46,098 nt of DNA from Bacteroidota bacterium (GCA_947475165.1 CANJLD010000027.1:1-46098), one strand, 5' to 3'; shown: positions 33,249 through 42,223, numbered from the stretch's first letter. Notes: generated from the letters alone by a model not told the origin. Program-made: numbers and translations.

Positions 33249-34193
33249 TCAGAACCACTTCTTTTTTACAAAGTAGCCGCCCATTAAACCGGAGATAAGA
33301 ATGCAGATACCGAACACAAACACAAAAGCATAAGGGTGCTCTTCACCCGGTAGCTTTACGTTCATGCCGAACAAGCTGGCAATTAACATGGGAACGGTAA
33401 GCAAGATGGTTACTGAGGTTAACCGCTTCATAATTTCGTTCAGGTTGTTGGAAATAATAGAAGCGAATGCATCCATCGTTCCGTTCAGAATATCGGAATA
33501 CATCTCACTCATCGAAAGTGCCTGCTGGTTTTCAATAATTATATCGGCAAGCAAATCGAGTTTGTCTTCATCTTTTATTTTTAAAAAATTACTCCGCTGA
33601 ATTTTAAGCAACAGTAAATCGTTGAAACGAAGATTGGTTACAAAGTAGATTAAGCTCTTTTGAATGTTCAGCAACTTAGTCAAATCATCGTTGCTCGAAG
33701 ATTTATACAAGGCCTTTTCGTAAGCGTAACGCTCGTTGTTGATATTCTTTAAAAACTGCTGGAACATGGTCACGTTACGTTCAAAAACGGAAAGGATAGT
33801 TCCTTCCACATCATCCGGATTAAAATTCTTTGGCGGTGTGTTCAGGAAAAATTCAATTACATCGTTCTTGTACGCGCTAACGGTAATCAGATTATCTGCC
33901 GTGCGAATTATTCCGATAGGGATTGTAATGTAGCTCGCTTCAATATCAGAAATGCCATCGTTAGGCAGCGGTGTTTTTAATACAATCAAATCAACACCTT
34001 CTTCACTTTCATAGCGCGAGCGTTCGTCAATATCTAAGGAGTCGGTAATAAAATCTATGTCAATGGAAAGTTGTTCGCTGAGTTTTTGAGTTTCCTCAGT
34101 TCCGAACGGACCATATAAATGAATCCAGCATCCCTTCTCGGGGCTGTTGAGTCTTTTCAGACCTCCGTTTTCCTTTTTCAGATAAACTACCAT
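33249..34193 (-). CDS. CorA-type divalent cation transporter
   Basis: The 314-residue membrane protein belongs to the CorA metal ion transporter family, which carries Mg2+ (or Co2+, Ni2+). A large N-terminal cytoplasmic domain with long stalk helices leads to two C-terminal membrane helices. TM1 ends in the signature GMN motif (ASLFGMNVKLPG) and is followed by the loop EEHPYAF and TM2 (VFVFGICILISGLMGGYF), ending with basic KKKWF. The GMN signature and topology are complete. Substrate cannot be resolved. A candidate promoter lies at 34229-34256. Confidence 0.92.
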   Translation of the reverse strand: MVVYLKKENGGLKRLNSPEKGCWIHLYGPFGTEETQKLSEQLSIDIDFITDSLDIDERSRYESEEGVDLIVLKTPLPNDGISDIEASYITIPIGIIRTADNLITVSAYKNDVIEFFLNTPPKNFNPDDVEGTILSVFERNVTMFQQFLKNINNERYAYEKALYKSSSNDDLTKLLNIQKSLIYFVTNLRFNDLLLLKIQRSNFLKIKDEDKLDLLADIIIENQQALSMSEMYSDILNGTMDAFASIISNNLNEIMKRLTSVTILLTVPMLIASLFGMNVKLPGEEHPYAFVFVFGICILISGLMGGYFVKKKWF

Positions 34194-34228
34194 TGTTCAT
34201 TTATAAGTATGTATTGGTAAAGCGCGGG

Positions 34229-34256
34229 CAAAAGTAAACGGATATGCGAAAGCAAA
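34229..34256 (-). promoter_or_regulatory. Candidate promoter of the CorA-type gene
   Basis: On the minus strand TTTG (34256-34253), a 16-base spacer and TACTTTTG (34236-34229) match the consensus with a perfect -7 box. The spacer is one base shorter than the usual range. The -7 box is 36 bases before the ATG. Confidence 0.5.
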
Positions 34257-34287
34257 AAACAATTCAAAATTTTTTTGCCTGTAAAAA

Positions 34288-34595
34288 TCAGAGGGGATTT
34301 GAAACAGCAGGTTTAGCTGTGCGGCTGACTTCCTGCACTACCATACAACCGGATATATAATTGTGCAGGCATTGATTTCGTTCGTTGAAAAAGAACATCA
34401 GGTAACCGATAAACAAAGTGAACACATTAAGTAAATTGCCGAAGAACCTGCCGGTAGCCTGACCTCGGGATGGGCATGCCATATTTTGTTTTCTGCTTCG
34501 GGTAAGGCAGCACAAATTTCTTTTGCCAGCAGGCTGCAGATTTCTTTATCAGTGGGTGTTTGCGCGTTGTTGTAGGTTTGAATGTCTTTGTTCAT
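34288..34595 (-). pseudogene. Fused remnants of a DUF1801 gene and an RDD-family gene
   Basis: Two frames on the minus strand carry pieces of different families. From 34595 the peptide DIQTYNNAQTPTDKEICSLL...LPEAENKIWHAHPE matches the start of small DUF1801-type proteins and then loses similarity near 34470-34490. In another frame, ATGRFFGNLLNVFTLFIGYL followed by FFNERNQCLHNYISGCMVVQE matches the C-terminal end of RDD membrane proteins. The 5' part of the RDD gene and the 3' part of the DUF1801 gene are missing, as expected for a deletion that joined two neighbours. The product is unlikely to work. Confidence 0.75.
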
Positions 34596-34768
34596 GGTTT
34601 GGTTGCATTTAAAGATTACCCATCAGAGTCATGAAGCGGATTGGTTCATTCCAAAACTAACAATCTTCCAATCCTAAAATAACGTCAATTCCTTTTCACT
34701 TACAGTTCACATTCCATTCATTTCTACTTAACACCGGTTGCTGAACTTCGTGCTCAAATAATTGACAC

Positions 34769-35449
34769 ATGGATGCCAGCGAAACCAAAATTCTGATTGT
34801 TGATGATGAACCGGATATTCTGAATTTTCTGCGCTACAATCTCGAGAAAGAAAACTACTGGGTATATGCCGCCACTAATGGAAACGATGCGCTGAAGATG
34901 GCGTTGAAAATAAATCCGCATGTAGTTATTCTTGATGTAATGATGCCCGGTTTAAATGGAATAGAAACATGCCGCGCTATGCGCAATCTACCATCGCTAC
35001 GCAACACACCAATAGCTATACTCACTGCCATGAACGAAGCACAAAGCGAAGCCACTTGTTTAGAAGCCGGTGCTAACGATTATATAACAAAGCCTATCCG
35101 TCCGAAATTATTGGTAAGCCGCATACAAACGCTGTTAAGTAACGATGATTTGGAAAACGGAAGAAGTTCTTTTAAAGTAGGAACGTTGGAAGTAGACCGT
35201 GAGCGATATATTGTGATTAGCGACAAAAAGAAAATAGACCTGCCGCGCAAGGAGTTTGAATTGCTCAGTTTGTTAGTTGCCAAGCCGGGTAAAGTTTACA
35301 GGCGCGAAGAAATAAAAGCTCTTATTTGGAAAAACGATTCGCAAAGCGATGACCGCACCATTGACGTTCACATCTACAAGCTGCGCGAAAAAATTGGTGA
35401 GCGATATATTAAAACAGTAAAAGGAATAGGCTACAAACTCGATTACTGA
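34769..35449 (+). CDS. OmpR/PhoB-type response regulator (orphan)
   Basis: The 226-residue product has a receiver domain with acidic pocket D12-D13, phospho-acceptor D56 in ILDVMMPG, T86 and K108 (ITKPI). A winged-helix DNA-binding domain follows (VDRERYIVISDKKKIDLPRKEFELLSLL, RREEIKALIW, DRTIDVHIYKLREKIG, IKTVKGIGYKLDY), which is OmpR/PhoB type. No histidine kinase gene is adjacent on either side, so its kinase must be elsewhere. Its last 7 bases overlap the convergent YdcF-like gene. Confidence 0.93.
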   Translation: MDASETKILIVDDEPDILNFLRYNLEKENYWVYAATNGNDALKMALKINPHVVILDVMMPGLNGIETCRAMRNLPSLRNTPIAILTAMNEAQSEATCLEAGANDYITKPIRPKLLVSRIQTLLSNDDLENGRSSFKVGTLEVDRERYIVISDKKKIDLPRKEFELLSLLVAKPGKVYRREEIKALIWKNDSQSDDRTIDVHIYKLREKIGERYIKTVKGIGYKLDY

Positions 35450-36105
35450 TTCTCCTCTCCTATTTCTTTCCGCAAAGAGGCGCATAATCGTTCCCATCTG
35501 CTTTGTCTCTCATTAAGGGGAATAAAATTATTTATAAATGCTCCGCGCACATCAACAGCCGGAAGCAATTCTTTATCATAAGCAGTAAACGAATCAACGT
35601 TAACCGGTAATTGTGCAACACCGGTCATCAGTTCTTCCATAAACGAACTCAGAAAAGAATTCTGATACTGGTCGGTAGCCAAAGCAATTTTTTTAAAGCC
35701 TGATTGCTGCGCCAGTTTTTTGCTGTAATAAATATTCTCGTTACCGTGTTCGGCTTTGTCTTCAGCAAAAGTGTGTTCAGCAGGAATACCCAGCGAATCT
35801 GCAATCGTCTTCATCACCTTTCCCTCTATATAAGCAGTATGAACGGCACCGCCTGAAAAAATAATATTCTTCGTTATTCCTTTATCAAAAAGGCTTTTCG
35901 CCCATAACATCCGAACCTTTAATAGAATATTCTGTCTGCCAGTATCATAAGGTAAGCCGGGTACAATAATTACATCGTAAGGAGCATTCGCCACGTACCG
36001 GTTGTAAGTCTCTATTGCATCGCGCTTCATTTTCCAGGAAAGAAAAACAACAGCAACAACCACAAGAACCGAAACGACAATAAAACCTGATAGAAATTTT
36101 TTCAC
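35443..36105 (-). CDS. YdcF/SanA-like DUF218 membrane protein
   Basis: The product of about 220 residues has an N-terminal membrane anchor (FLSGFIVVSVLVVVAVVFLSW) and a DUF218 domain outside the membrane: YDVIIVPGLPYDTGR, NIIFSGGAVHTAYIEGKVM, GIPAEHTFAEDKAEHGNENIYYSK and FKKIALATDQYQ. Proteins of this group (YdcF, SanA, ElyC) are linked to envelope integrity, but the reaction is not settled. The open frame extends to an ATG at 36159, but that lies inside the terminator hairpin of the next gene, so the GTG at 36105 is the more likely start. It overlaps the convergent response regulator gene by 7 bases. Confidence 0.82.
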   Translation of the reverse strand: MKKFLSGFIVVSVLVVVAVVFLSWKMKRDAIETYNRYVANAPYDVIIVPGLPYDTGRQNILLKVRMLWAKSLFDKGITKNIIFSGGAVHTAYIEGKVMKTIADSLGIPAEHTFAEDKAEHGNENIYYSKKLAQQSGFKKIALATDQYQNSFLSSFMEELMTGVAQLPVNVDSFTAYDKELLPAVDVRGAFINNFIPLNERQSRWERLCASLRKEIGEENQ

Positions 36106-36131
36106 CGGTATAAAGCTAACAGAAAATAAAA

Positions 36132-36159
36132 ATGCCTTCCCGTATAAACGGGAAGGCAT
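36132..36159 (-). terminator. Terminator of the beta-helix/PKD T9SS gene
   Basis: ATGCCTTCCCG (36132-36142) pairs perfectly with CGGGAAGGCAT (36149-36159) over a TATAAA loop. On the minus strand it is followed by a T-rich tract. It lies 30 bases after the stop of the T9SS gene. Confidence 0.85.
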
Positions 36160-36188
36160 GCATTCCTTTGTGGAGAGTTTGAAATGGT

Positions 36189-38930
36189 TTATTTACTAAC
36201 CACCATTCTCACCACGTTATTTTCGTTTCCGTTTCTTACACTCACAAAGTAAATGCCATCGGCATATTCTTCGGTATTAATAGAAAGGAAATTGATTCCG
36301 TTTGTCAATTCTTTGTTCAGCTTAGTAATTACTCTGCCGGTAACATCCATTACACTAACCACCACATCCGATGAATTAGAAGTAGCAATTTCAAGTGTAG
36401 CATTTCCGTTGTTCGGGTTAGGGAACAAACGGATGTTCTCGATAGTTCTTACAACTTCCTGAACACCTACACCTGTTATAGTTACTGTTGAAGTAGAAAC
36501 ATCTGTGCAGTTTCCGTTAGAAGCTGTAAGAGTAACAGTAAATGTTCCGTTACCTGCATATGTGTGCACCGGGCTTTGTGAAGTAGATGAACCACCATCG
36601 CCAAATGTCCAGTTGTAGCTTGTAGCGTTTGCAGTTGTATTGTTAAATGTAATAGTTGCACCTACGGCAGAACTTGTAAAACCGGCAACCGGTTGAGGAG
36701 TTACAGCAACAGTAATAGTGTTAGAGTTTCCAACACCGTTGCAAGCGTTTGCATTAGTAACTGCAACACCATAAGTGCCTGAAGCAGTTACCAGAATAGA
36801 TTGTGTTGTAGCATTGTTTGTCCAAAGGTAAGTATCACCTGCTGTAGAAGTAAGAGTAACCGTATCGCCATTGCAGAAAGTAGTTGTTCCGTTAGCAGAG
36901 ACCGTAGGCGTTGGTGCATTGCTCACGTTAGCAGCAATTGCATTTGAAACAGCTGTGCATCCGTTTAAGTCAGTAGTAGTTACCGAGTAGTTACCGGTTG
37001 CTGTTACAGTAATCGTATCGTTAGTAGAACTATTGCTCCAGCTATAAGCAGAGAAGTTTGCAGCCGAATTAACAGTAATATCTACTGAGCCACCGGTGCA
37101 GAAAGTAGTTGCACCTGTTGCAGAAATAACAGGAACATCAGGAGTGTTTTGAGTAATTACAACTCCGGTTGACGATGCTGTGCATCCGTTAGCATCGCCA
37201 ACAGTTACCGTATAGGTTCCGCCAAAAGTTACACTGATACTTTGAATAATTCCTCCGTTGCTCCATAAGTAAGAAGTAGCTGTTGAAGAAGCCAATGATA
37301 CTCCGTTGCTGCCATTACAAAATGAAGTTGCACTTGGTGTTACTGTTGGAGTAGCCGGATTCGGATTAACCGTTACTGTTTTTGATGCAGTGCGTGTGCA
37401 ACCGCGTCCGCTTGTTACAGTTACTGTGTAAGTTCCTGAAGTTGTAGGTGCAATAGAAGAGGTTATTGCACCGTTGCTCCATAAGTAAGTAGCACCGGTA
37501 GCGGTAGTTGATGCATTCAATGTAACGCTTCCACCATCGCAGAAAGTTACATTACCAAGATTATTTACAGTAGCCGTAAATCCGTAGTTAATAGGACCGG
37601 TGGTGTAGTTTTCATTCTGTGGGGTAAACTCTGCCCAGCAGGTGGCCCAGTTATCGGCACCGAATGCACCGCGGTAAGCAGGTGTTTCAAAGCCGCTGAG
37701 TTTTGCATTGCTGTAGCTTGCACCGGTAAAAACGGGAGAACCGGTTTGCGGTGTAAAGTTAAACTGGTCAGGGCTTCCGTAAGGGTAAACCAGGTTTGCG
37801 TAATCGTTGGCATTGCCGCCTTGAATAGTATTATAAGTAAGTGCATTGTTCAGATAAGCCGAATCAAAAGCAGTTTCGCCATAACCTTCTTTAGTTCCTG
37901 CAATAATGTTGTATTTAAATTCAAGCGTATCGGTAGTTGCTTTTAATTGTGTACTTGCACTTTCTATACGTAAACCTTCTTTGTAACCAATAAACAAAGA
38001 GTTGAAAATATTCAAACCCGTGCTTCTTCTTAAACGCGCGCCCCAACCATATTTAGCATCAATAGTGGAAGTTGTGGTAGCAGCAGGGCCTACTACAGTA
38101 ATGTTAGAAAAAACTCCTTTAGTATAAGGAAACTGATAAGTACCACCCGCATTATTATCCGATTCAAAGGCGTTTGAAATATCGCCCTGATCAGCAATAG
38201 TATCTACGCGCACAATTAAACCATACTGAACACTTCCTGCATAACCATAGTCAGTATCAAAATCATCATCACGGCTTCCGTACGATATAATATGGTTAGC
38301 ACCAACAGTTCCACCAAAGAACTCATAACCATCATCCTGTCCAAAGCTTACAATTACGTGGTCAATTTTTGTTTTGCTACCAACAGCACCTAAGGTTAAG
38401 CTGTTCAACTCAAGATTGGCACCGCATACATAACCGGCATATTCAATACGCACATAGCTGATAACACCTGAGCTATCATCAGGAACACCTCCACCGTAAT
38501 CATAGTCGGTAGTAGTTCCGCACTCTAAGCGACCTTGTATAGAGTTGCCACCACCGTCTACTATATTAGTAGGAGCTTGTCCGCATACAGCAATACCGGC
38601 CCAGTCAGCGCGACCGCGTGAACCGGCAGGCTGGTTAGAAGTAAATACAATAGGTTGTTCCGGTGTTCCTTGCGCAATAAGTTTTCCGCCAATGGCAACT
38701 ACTAAACGGCTAAGAGTTGATTTATCGCCTTTTATTAGAGTGCCTTCCTGAATGGTAAGCGTAAATCCGCTCTTTACGATAATGTCACCAAAAATAATGT
38801 AGGTGTTGTTGTTTGTCCACGAAGTATTCGCGGTAATGTCCGTAGTAACGTTTATGTTTGCTGCATAGGTATTTAACCCAATAAGCACAGCCACAACCGT
38901 TGCTATTTTTTGTAGAAATTTCTTGTTCAT
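36189..38930 (-). CDS. T9SS-secreted protein with beta-helix-like, Ig-like and PKD domains
   Basis: The 913-residue product starts at ATG 38930 (MNKKFLQKIATVVAVLIGLNTYA signal peptide); an upstream ATG at 38990 would add 20 unlikely residues. Residues about 24-430 resemble a right-handed beta-helix or parallel-beta surface domain (IFGDIIVKSGFTLTIQEGTLIKGDKSTLSRL, in part; YVRIEYAGYVCG; DDDFDTDYG). Four or five repeats of about 80 residues follow, each with the pattern GxxTFCxGxxVTL, YLWSNG and GTYTVTVT. Next comes a PKD domain (YNWTFGDGGSSTSQSPVHTY). The C-terminal about 80 residues (NIRLFPNPNNGNATLEI, DVTGRVITKL, YADGIYFVSV, MVVSK) are a type A T9SS sorting domain. No catalytic residues are recognised. 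Adhesion or carbohydrate contact is inferred. Confidence 0.9.
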   Translation of the reverse strand: MNKKFLQKIATVVAVLIGLNTYAANINVTTDITANTSWTNNNTYIIFGDIIVKSGFTLTIQEGTLIKGDKSTLSRLVVAIGGKLIAQGTPEQPIVFTSNQPAGSRGRADWAGIAVCGQAPTNIVDGGGNSIQGRLECGTTTDYDYGGGVPDDSSGVISYVRIEYAGYVCGANLELNSLTLGAVGSKTKIDHVIVSFGQDDGYEFFGGTVGANHIISYGSRDDDFDTDYGYAGSVQYGLIVRVDTIADQGDISNAFESDNNAGGTYQFPYTKGVFSNITVVGPAATTTSTIDAKYGWGARLRRSTGLNIFNSLFIGYKEGLRIESASTQLKATTDTLEFKYNIIAGTKEGYGETAFDSAYLNNALTYNTIQGGNANDYANLVYPYGSPDQFNFTPQTGSPVFTGASYSNAKLSGFETPAYRGAFGADNWATCWAEFTPQNENYTTGPINYGFTATVNNLGNVTFCDGGSVTLNASTTATGATYLWSNGAITSSIAPTTSGTYTVTVTSGRGCTRTASKTVTVNPNPATPTVTPSATSFCNGSNGVSLASSTATSYLWSNGGIIQSISVTFGGTYTVTVGDANGCTASSTGVVITQNTPDVPVISATGATTFCTGGSVDITVNSAANFSAYSWSNSSTNDTITVTATGNYSVTTTDLNGCTAVSNAIAANVSNAPTPTVSANGTTTFCNGDTVTLTSTAGDTYLWTNNATTQSILVTASGTYGVAVTNANACNGVGNSNTITVAVTPQPVAGFTSSAVGATITFNNTTANATSYNWTFGDGGSSTSQSPVHTYAGNGTFTVTLTASNGNCTDVSTSTVTITGVGVQEVVRTIENIRLFPNPNNGNATLEIATSNSSDVVVSVMDVTGRVITKLNKELTNGINFLSINTEEYADGIYFVSVRNGNENNVVRMVVSK

Positions 38931-39029
38931 ATTTTTTGTTTTTGTGTGCCGCAAAAGAGCACTTACAGAATAAACAAGAGGTTTCGCCAATGTTAAATAA
39001 TTGTGTTATTGCGGATTTAACATAATAGC

Positions 39030-39082
39030 ATAAAAACAAGAACCCCGTATTGACTAAGTCAATACGGGGTTCTTGTTTTTAT
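39030..39082 (-). terminator. Perfect 26-bp-arm hairpin terminator
   Basis: Bases 39030-39055 pair without mismatch with 39057-39082 around a single central base. The arm includes AAAAACAAGAACCCCGTATT. The A/T ends supply the T tract on both strands. It lies 23 bases after the stop of the small lipoprotein gene, between it and the next T9SS gene. Confidence 0.9.
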
Positions 39083-39104
39083 TTCTTTAAAGAGCTAAAC
39101 GATA

Positions 39105-39629
39105 CTAATGATTATAGCGAATGTTACTGAACACTCCGTTTAAAGCACCGGTGCTATCCGGACCGGTTGTGCGGTTAGCTGTAAACCAAAAAGTGCCGCT
39201 CGCAATTTTACGTAGCGTATCAAGCGTGGTTAAAACTACTTCTCCTCTGTCACCTGCTTCCATAGCATAAGCTTCCCCGTTGTATGAAAAACTTACCGAA
39301 GTAACCGGCAAGGGTTGATTGACAGCCGAAGGAATAAACATGAAAAATAGCGGACGACCATCATTGCCGTAAATACGGATGCTGGGTCCCAACGTTTGAC
39401 CATAAGTGTTAGCAGGGTTTGTGCTTACAAATGAACTATTGCCAAGGTTACACGATATACTTGGCGCTCCGGGACATGCCGTGCAGGCAGCTCCGCAATC
39501 AATTTCAGTTTCACCACCATCTTGTATGCCGTTGTTGCAAAGGGCAGTTTTATTATCTTCTACCTTATTGCAACTGTAGAAACCAGTGATTAAAAAAAGG
39601 GTAACAATAAGCAGGGAAAATTTTTTCAT
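39105..39629 (-). CDS. Small lipoprotein with Cys-rich CNNGIQDGGETEIDCG motif
   Basis: The 174-residue product has a signal peptide with a lipobox (FLITGFYSC), so Cys20 is the predicted lipidation site. Next comes the motif CNNGIQDGGETEIDCGAACTAC (shown in part), with five Cys in 22 residues, a widespread Bacteroidota linker seen after lipoprotein anchors. The remaining about 110 residues form a beta-rich domain with strands such as VTSVSFSYNGEAYAM and KIASGTFWFTANRTTG and no recognised family. Outer membrane attachment is likely. A candidate promoter is at 39669-39698 and a very strong terminator follows at 39030-39082, so it is a single-gene unit. Confidence 0.85.
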   Translation of the reverse strand: MKKFSLLIVTLFLITGFYSCNKVEDNKTALCNNGIQDGGETEIDCGAACTACPGAPSISCNLGNSSFVSTNPANTYGQTLGPSIRIYGNDGRPLFFMFIPSAVNQPLPVTSVSFSYNGEAYAMEAGDRGEVVLTTLDTLRKIASGTFWFTANRTTGPDSTGALNGVFSNIRYNH

Positions 39630-39668
39630 GTGTGTTGGTTTTGAGCGTTTAAATTTTGTTTCGATTTT

Positions 39669-39698
39669 TAAATCTACACTTTTTATTTATTCGGCAAA
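39669..39698 (-). promoter_or_regulatory. Candidate promoter of the small lipoprotein gene
   Basis: On the minus strand TTTG (39698-39695), an 18-base spacer and TAGATTTA (39676-39669) match TTTG-N17-23-TAnnTTTG with one mismatch. The -7 box lies 40 bases before the ATG at 39629. Confidence 0.6.
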
Positions 39699-39767
39699 TT
39701 GTTACTCCATTTAAAACGCAATCTGTATTTTATTAGTTTCGCGTTGTAACATGGTTAATGTGCAGTA

Positions 39768-41546
39768 GTGAAACAATTAGCAGCTCTCAATAAATATTTC
39801 CTAAAATACAAATGGCGCATAGGAGCGGGAATTCTCTTTGTCATCTGCGCTAACGCTCTTAACGTTTCTACACCATACATCACCGGTCAGGCGGTTACAC
39901 TCATTGCAAAAAATCTCGAAGCGTTTACACAAACCGGGCACGCTACCATCAACTCGGTTACTAAAGATGTAATGTTTCTTTTCGTTAAGTATCTCTTTGT
40001 TGCTTTACTCGCAGGCGGATTCACCTTCCTTATGCGGCAAATGATTATCGTGGTTTCACGGCTTATAGAGTTCGACATGAAAAACGAAATCTACGACCAC
40101 TATCAAAAACTCGACCTCGCCTTCTACCGCAAAAACAACACCGGTGACCTCATGAACCGCATTACCGAAGACGTAAGCCGTGTGCGCATGTATATCGGCC
40201 CGGCCATTATGTATGCGGTGAACCTTTTTTTCACCATTGTGTTTGCTGTAAGTGCCATGCTCTATCTCGATAAAGAACTTACCCTTTATGTTCTTATTCC
40301 TTTACCGGTGCTGTCGTTACTTATTTATTTTGTAAACGAAAAAATAGAAAAAGCCAGCACCGTAATTCAGGCAAAACTCAGCGACCTTACTACCGATGCG
40401 CAGGAAACTTATTCCGGCATACGCGTAGTGCAGGCATATAACCGCGAAAAAGAAATGCTGAAACATTTCGATGAAGAAACAGAAATCTATAAGCAAAAGC
40501 AACTTCATCTTGCGCGTATTGATTCTATCTACTTTCCAAGTATGACCTTCTTAGTGGGTTGCAGCGTTATCATTGTAATTTATCTGGGAGGAATTCACGT
40601 TGGCAACAGGCAGATAGATGCAGGAGTGCTTGCTTCTTTTATAGGTTATGTAAACATGCTCATGTGGCCAGTTAGCTCATTGGGTTGGACAGCATCTCTC
40701 ATTCAACGCGCAGCGGCCTCACAAAAACGCATCAACGAGTTTCTGCATTACGAACCGGCTATTAAAGATGGTAGAGCAATTGAAAAGGAAATAAAAGGCA
40801 ACATCGTTTTCAATCATGTTTCCTTCACCTATCCTGATACCGGCATACAAGCATTAAAAGATGTTTCTTTTGAACTTAAACCCGGTGAGCGCATTGCCAT
40901 TATAGGCAGAACCGGTTCCGGTAAAACTACCATAGCAGATTTACTCATGCGCATGTATGACGTAACCACTGGCAAGATTTTACTTGATGGCACCGAGATA
41001 AAAGATTACGCACTTCATTCACTTCGCAAACAAATAGGTTTTGTTCCGCAGGATGTTTTCCTTTTCTCCGAAACCATTACCGAAAACATTTCGTTCGGTG
41101 TTGAAAAGTCTGACAAGGAAACTGCAACCCGTTACGCGCATTATGCATCTATAGGTCAGGAAATCGAAAGCTTTCCGCAAGGTTACGAAACAATGGTAGG
41201 CGAAAGAGGGGTTACGCTCTCCGGTGGACAAAAACAAAGAATCTCCATCGCCCGCGCATTGATAAAACAACCAAACGTTCTTGTATTAGATGATAGTTTA
41301 AGTGCAGTTGATACCGCTACTGAAAAGCAGATTCAGCAGAATCTGGATGAAGTGTTAGCCAACAAAACCGCCATCATTATCACGCACCGTATATTCTCGT
41401 TGATACACTTCGATAATATTTTGGTATTGGATGATGGAAAGATTGCCGAGCAGGGCACACATGATGCGCTGCTTAAACAAGGAGGCATTTATGCCGAGAT
41501 ATATGAAAAGCAGTTAAGCGAACAAACACAGGAAGAAACTGTTTAA
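39768..41546 (+). CDS. MsbA-type ABC exporter (fused membrane and ATPase domains)
   Basis: The 592-residue half-transporter works as a homodimer or with a partner. Residues about 20-325 form a six-helix type I exporter membrane domain (YKWRIGAGILFVICANALN; FMRQMIIVVSRLIEFDMKNEIYDHYQKLDLAFY, in part). The ATPase domain has Walker A GRTGSGKTT, Q-loop GFVPQDVFLF, signature LSGGQKQR, Walker B VLVLDDSLS, D-loop AVD and the switch His in IITHR. All motifs are intact. Related Bacteroidota proteins export lipids, peptides or drugs; the substrate is not determinable. The start is GTG at 39768. The gene has a 101-base gap to the DUF3276 gene. Confidence 0.93.
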   Translation: MKQLAALNKYFLKYKWRIGAGILFVICANALNVSTPYITGQAVTLIAKNLEAFTQTGHATINSVTKDVMFLFVKYLFVALLAGGFTFLMRQMIIVVSRLIEFDMKNEIYDHYQKLDLAFYRKNNTGDLMNRITEDVSRVRMYIGPAIMYAVNLFFTIVFAVSAMLYLDKELTLYVLIPLPVLSLLIYFVNEKIEKASTVIQAKLSDLTTDAQETYSGIRVVQAYNREKEMLKHFDEETEIYKQKQLHLARIDSIYFPSMTFLVGCSVIIVIYLGGIHVGNRQIDAGVLASFIGYVNMLMWPVSSLGWTASLIQRAAASQKRINEFLHYEPAIKDGRAIEKEIKGNIVFNHVSFTYPDTGIQALKDVSFELKPGERIAIIGRTGSGKTTIADLLMRMYDVTTGKILLDGTEIKDYALHSLRKQIGFVPQDVFLFSETITENISFGVEKSDKETATRYAHYASIGQEIESFPQGYETMVGERGVTLSGGQKQRISIARALIKQPNVLVLDDSLSAVDTATEKQIQQNLDEVLANKTAIIITHRIFSLIHFDNILVLDDGKIAEQGTHDALLKQGGIYAEIYEKQLSEQTQEETV

Positions 41547-41647
41547 CACAACGGTTCATATTTTTTGGGAAAGAAAAATATACTTTAGCAAATAATACTT
41601 TTATTCACTATCAATAAATCATTCAGTAAACCAAAACCCAAGAGACC

Positions 41648-42094
41648 GTGGAGAACAATAACAATGGGAAGTACAGTGGATTCTTCAGCAAAAAGCTGAA
41701 GGCAGGAAAACGCAGAACTTATTTTTTTGATGTAAGAAGTACAAAGCAGGGCGATTTCTTTTTAACCATTACAGAGAGCAAGAAGAAGTTTGAGGGCGAA
41801 GGTTACGACAGTCATAAAATCTTCCTTTACAAAGAAGACTTCAAAAAATTCCTCGAAGGCTTAAACGAAACAGTTGATTATATCAAGACAGAACTAATGC
41901 CGGAATACGATTACGATACCGAGCGCCCGGTGAGAACCAACAACCATTCAGAGCAAACTGAAGACAGTTCTTCTGATAATGGTCAAACGTATGCTCCTAA
42001 AATTACTCCTTCAGTAAATACTACAAGCAGCGAATCAACCAACCCCACCGCCACCCCTCAAATAGGAGATGACGAACAAATAGACTGGAATTAA
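41648..42094 (+). CDS. DUF3276 (PUR-alpha-like) nucleic-acid-binding protein
   Basis: The 148-residue product has a PUR-type N-terminal domain (SKKLKAGKRRTYFFDVRSTKQGDFFLTITESKKKF, in part; KIFLYKEDFKKFLEGLNETVDYIK) and a low-complexity acidic/Ser/Thr-rich tail rich in NTTSSESTNPT. Family members bind single-stranded or duplex DNA or RNA in Bacteroidota and Borrelia. The start is GTG at 41648. It ends at a clear terminator (42112-42145). The disordered tail is longer than in the domain alone. Confidence 0.88.
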   Translation: MENNNNGKYSGFFSKKLKAGKRRTYFFDVRSTKQGDFFLTITESKKKFEGEGYDSHKIFLYKEDFKKFLEGLNETVDYIKTELMPEYDYDTERPVRTNNHSEQTEDSSSDNGQTYAPKITPSVNTTSSESTNPTATPQIGDDEQIDWN

Positions 42095-42111
42095 AATATT
42101 ACCAATTAAAT

Positions 42112-42145
42112 AAAAAAGCCTCCCGATTTTTCGGGAGGCTTTTTT
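42112..42145. terminator. Terminator of the DUF3276 gene
   Basis: AAAAAAGCCTCCCGA (42112-42126) pairs perfectly with TCGGGAGGCTTTTTT (42131-42145) over a TTTT loop. It is 17 bases past the stop and can work on both strands. Confidence 0.92.
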
Positions 42146-42174
42146 ATTTAACTCCAATTTCTTAAAAACAAAAA

Positions 42175-42192
42175 CGGGTCACACTGGACCCG
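42175..42192 (-). terminator. Weaker terminator for the secreted beta-rich protein
   Basis: CGGGTC (42175-42180) pairs with GACCCG (42187-42192) over a 6-base loop. The A-rich stretch on its left (42164-42174) reads as a T tract on the minus strand. It lies 31 bases past the stop of the gene at 42224. Confidence 0.7.
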
Positions 42193-42223
42193 CTTTTAGC
42201 TTGTTCGATATTAAAATTTTTGA

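Noticed and set aside
36106-36159. ATG at 36159 as start of the YdcF-like gene
   Set aside because: It lies inside a clear terminator hairpin of the neighbouring gene; the GTG at 36105 leaves a normal membrane anchor.
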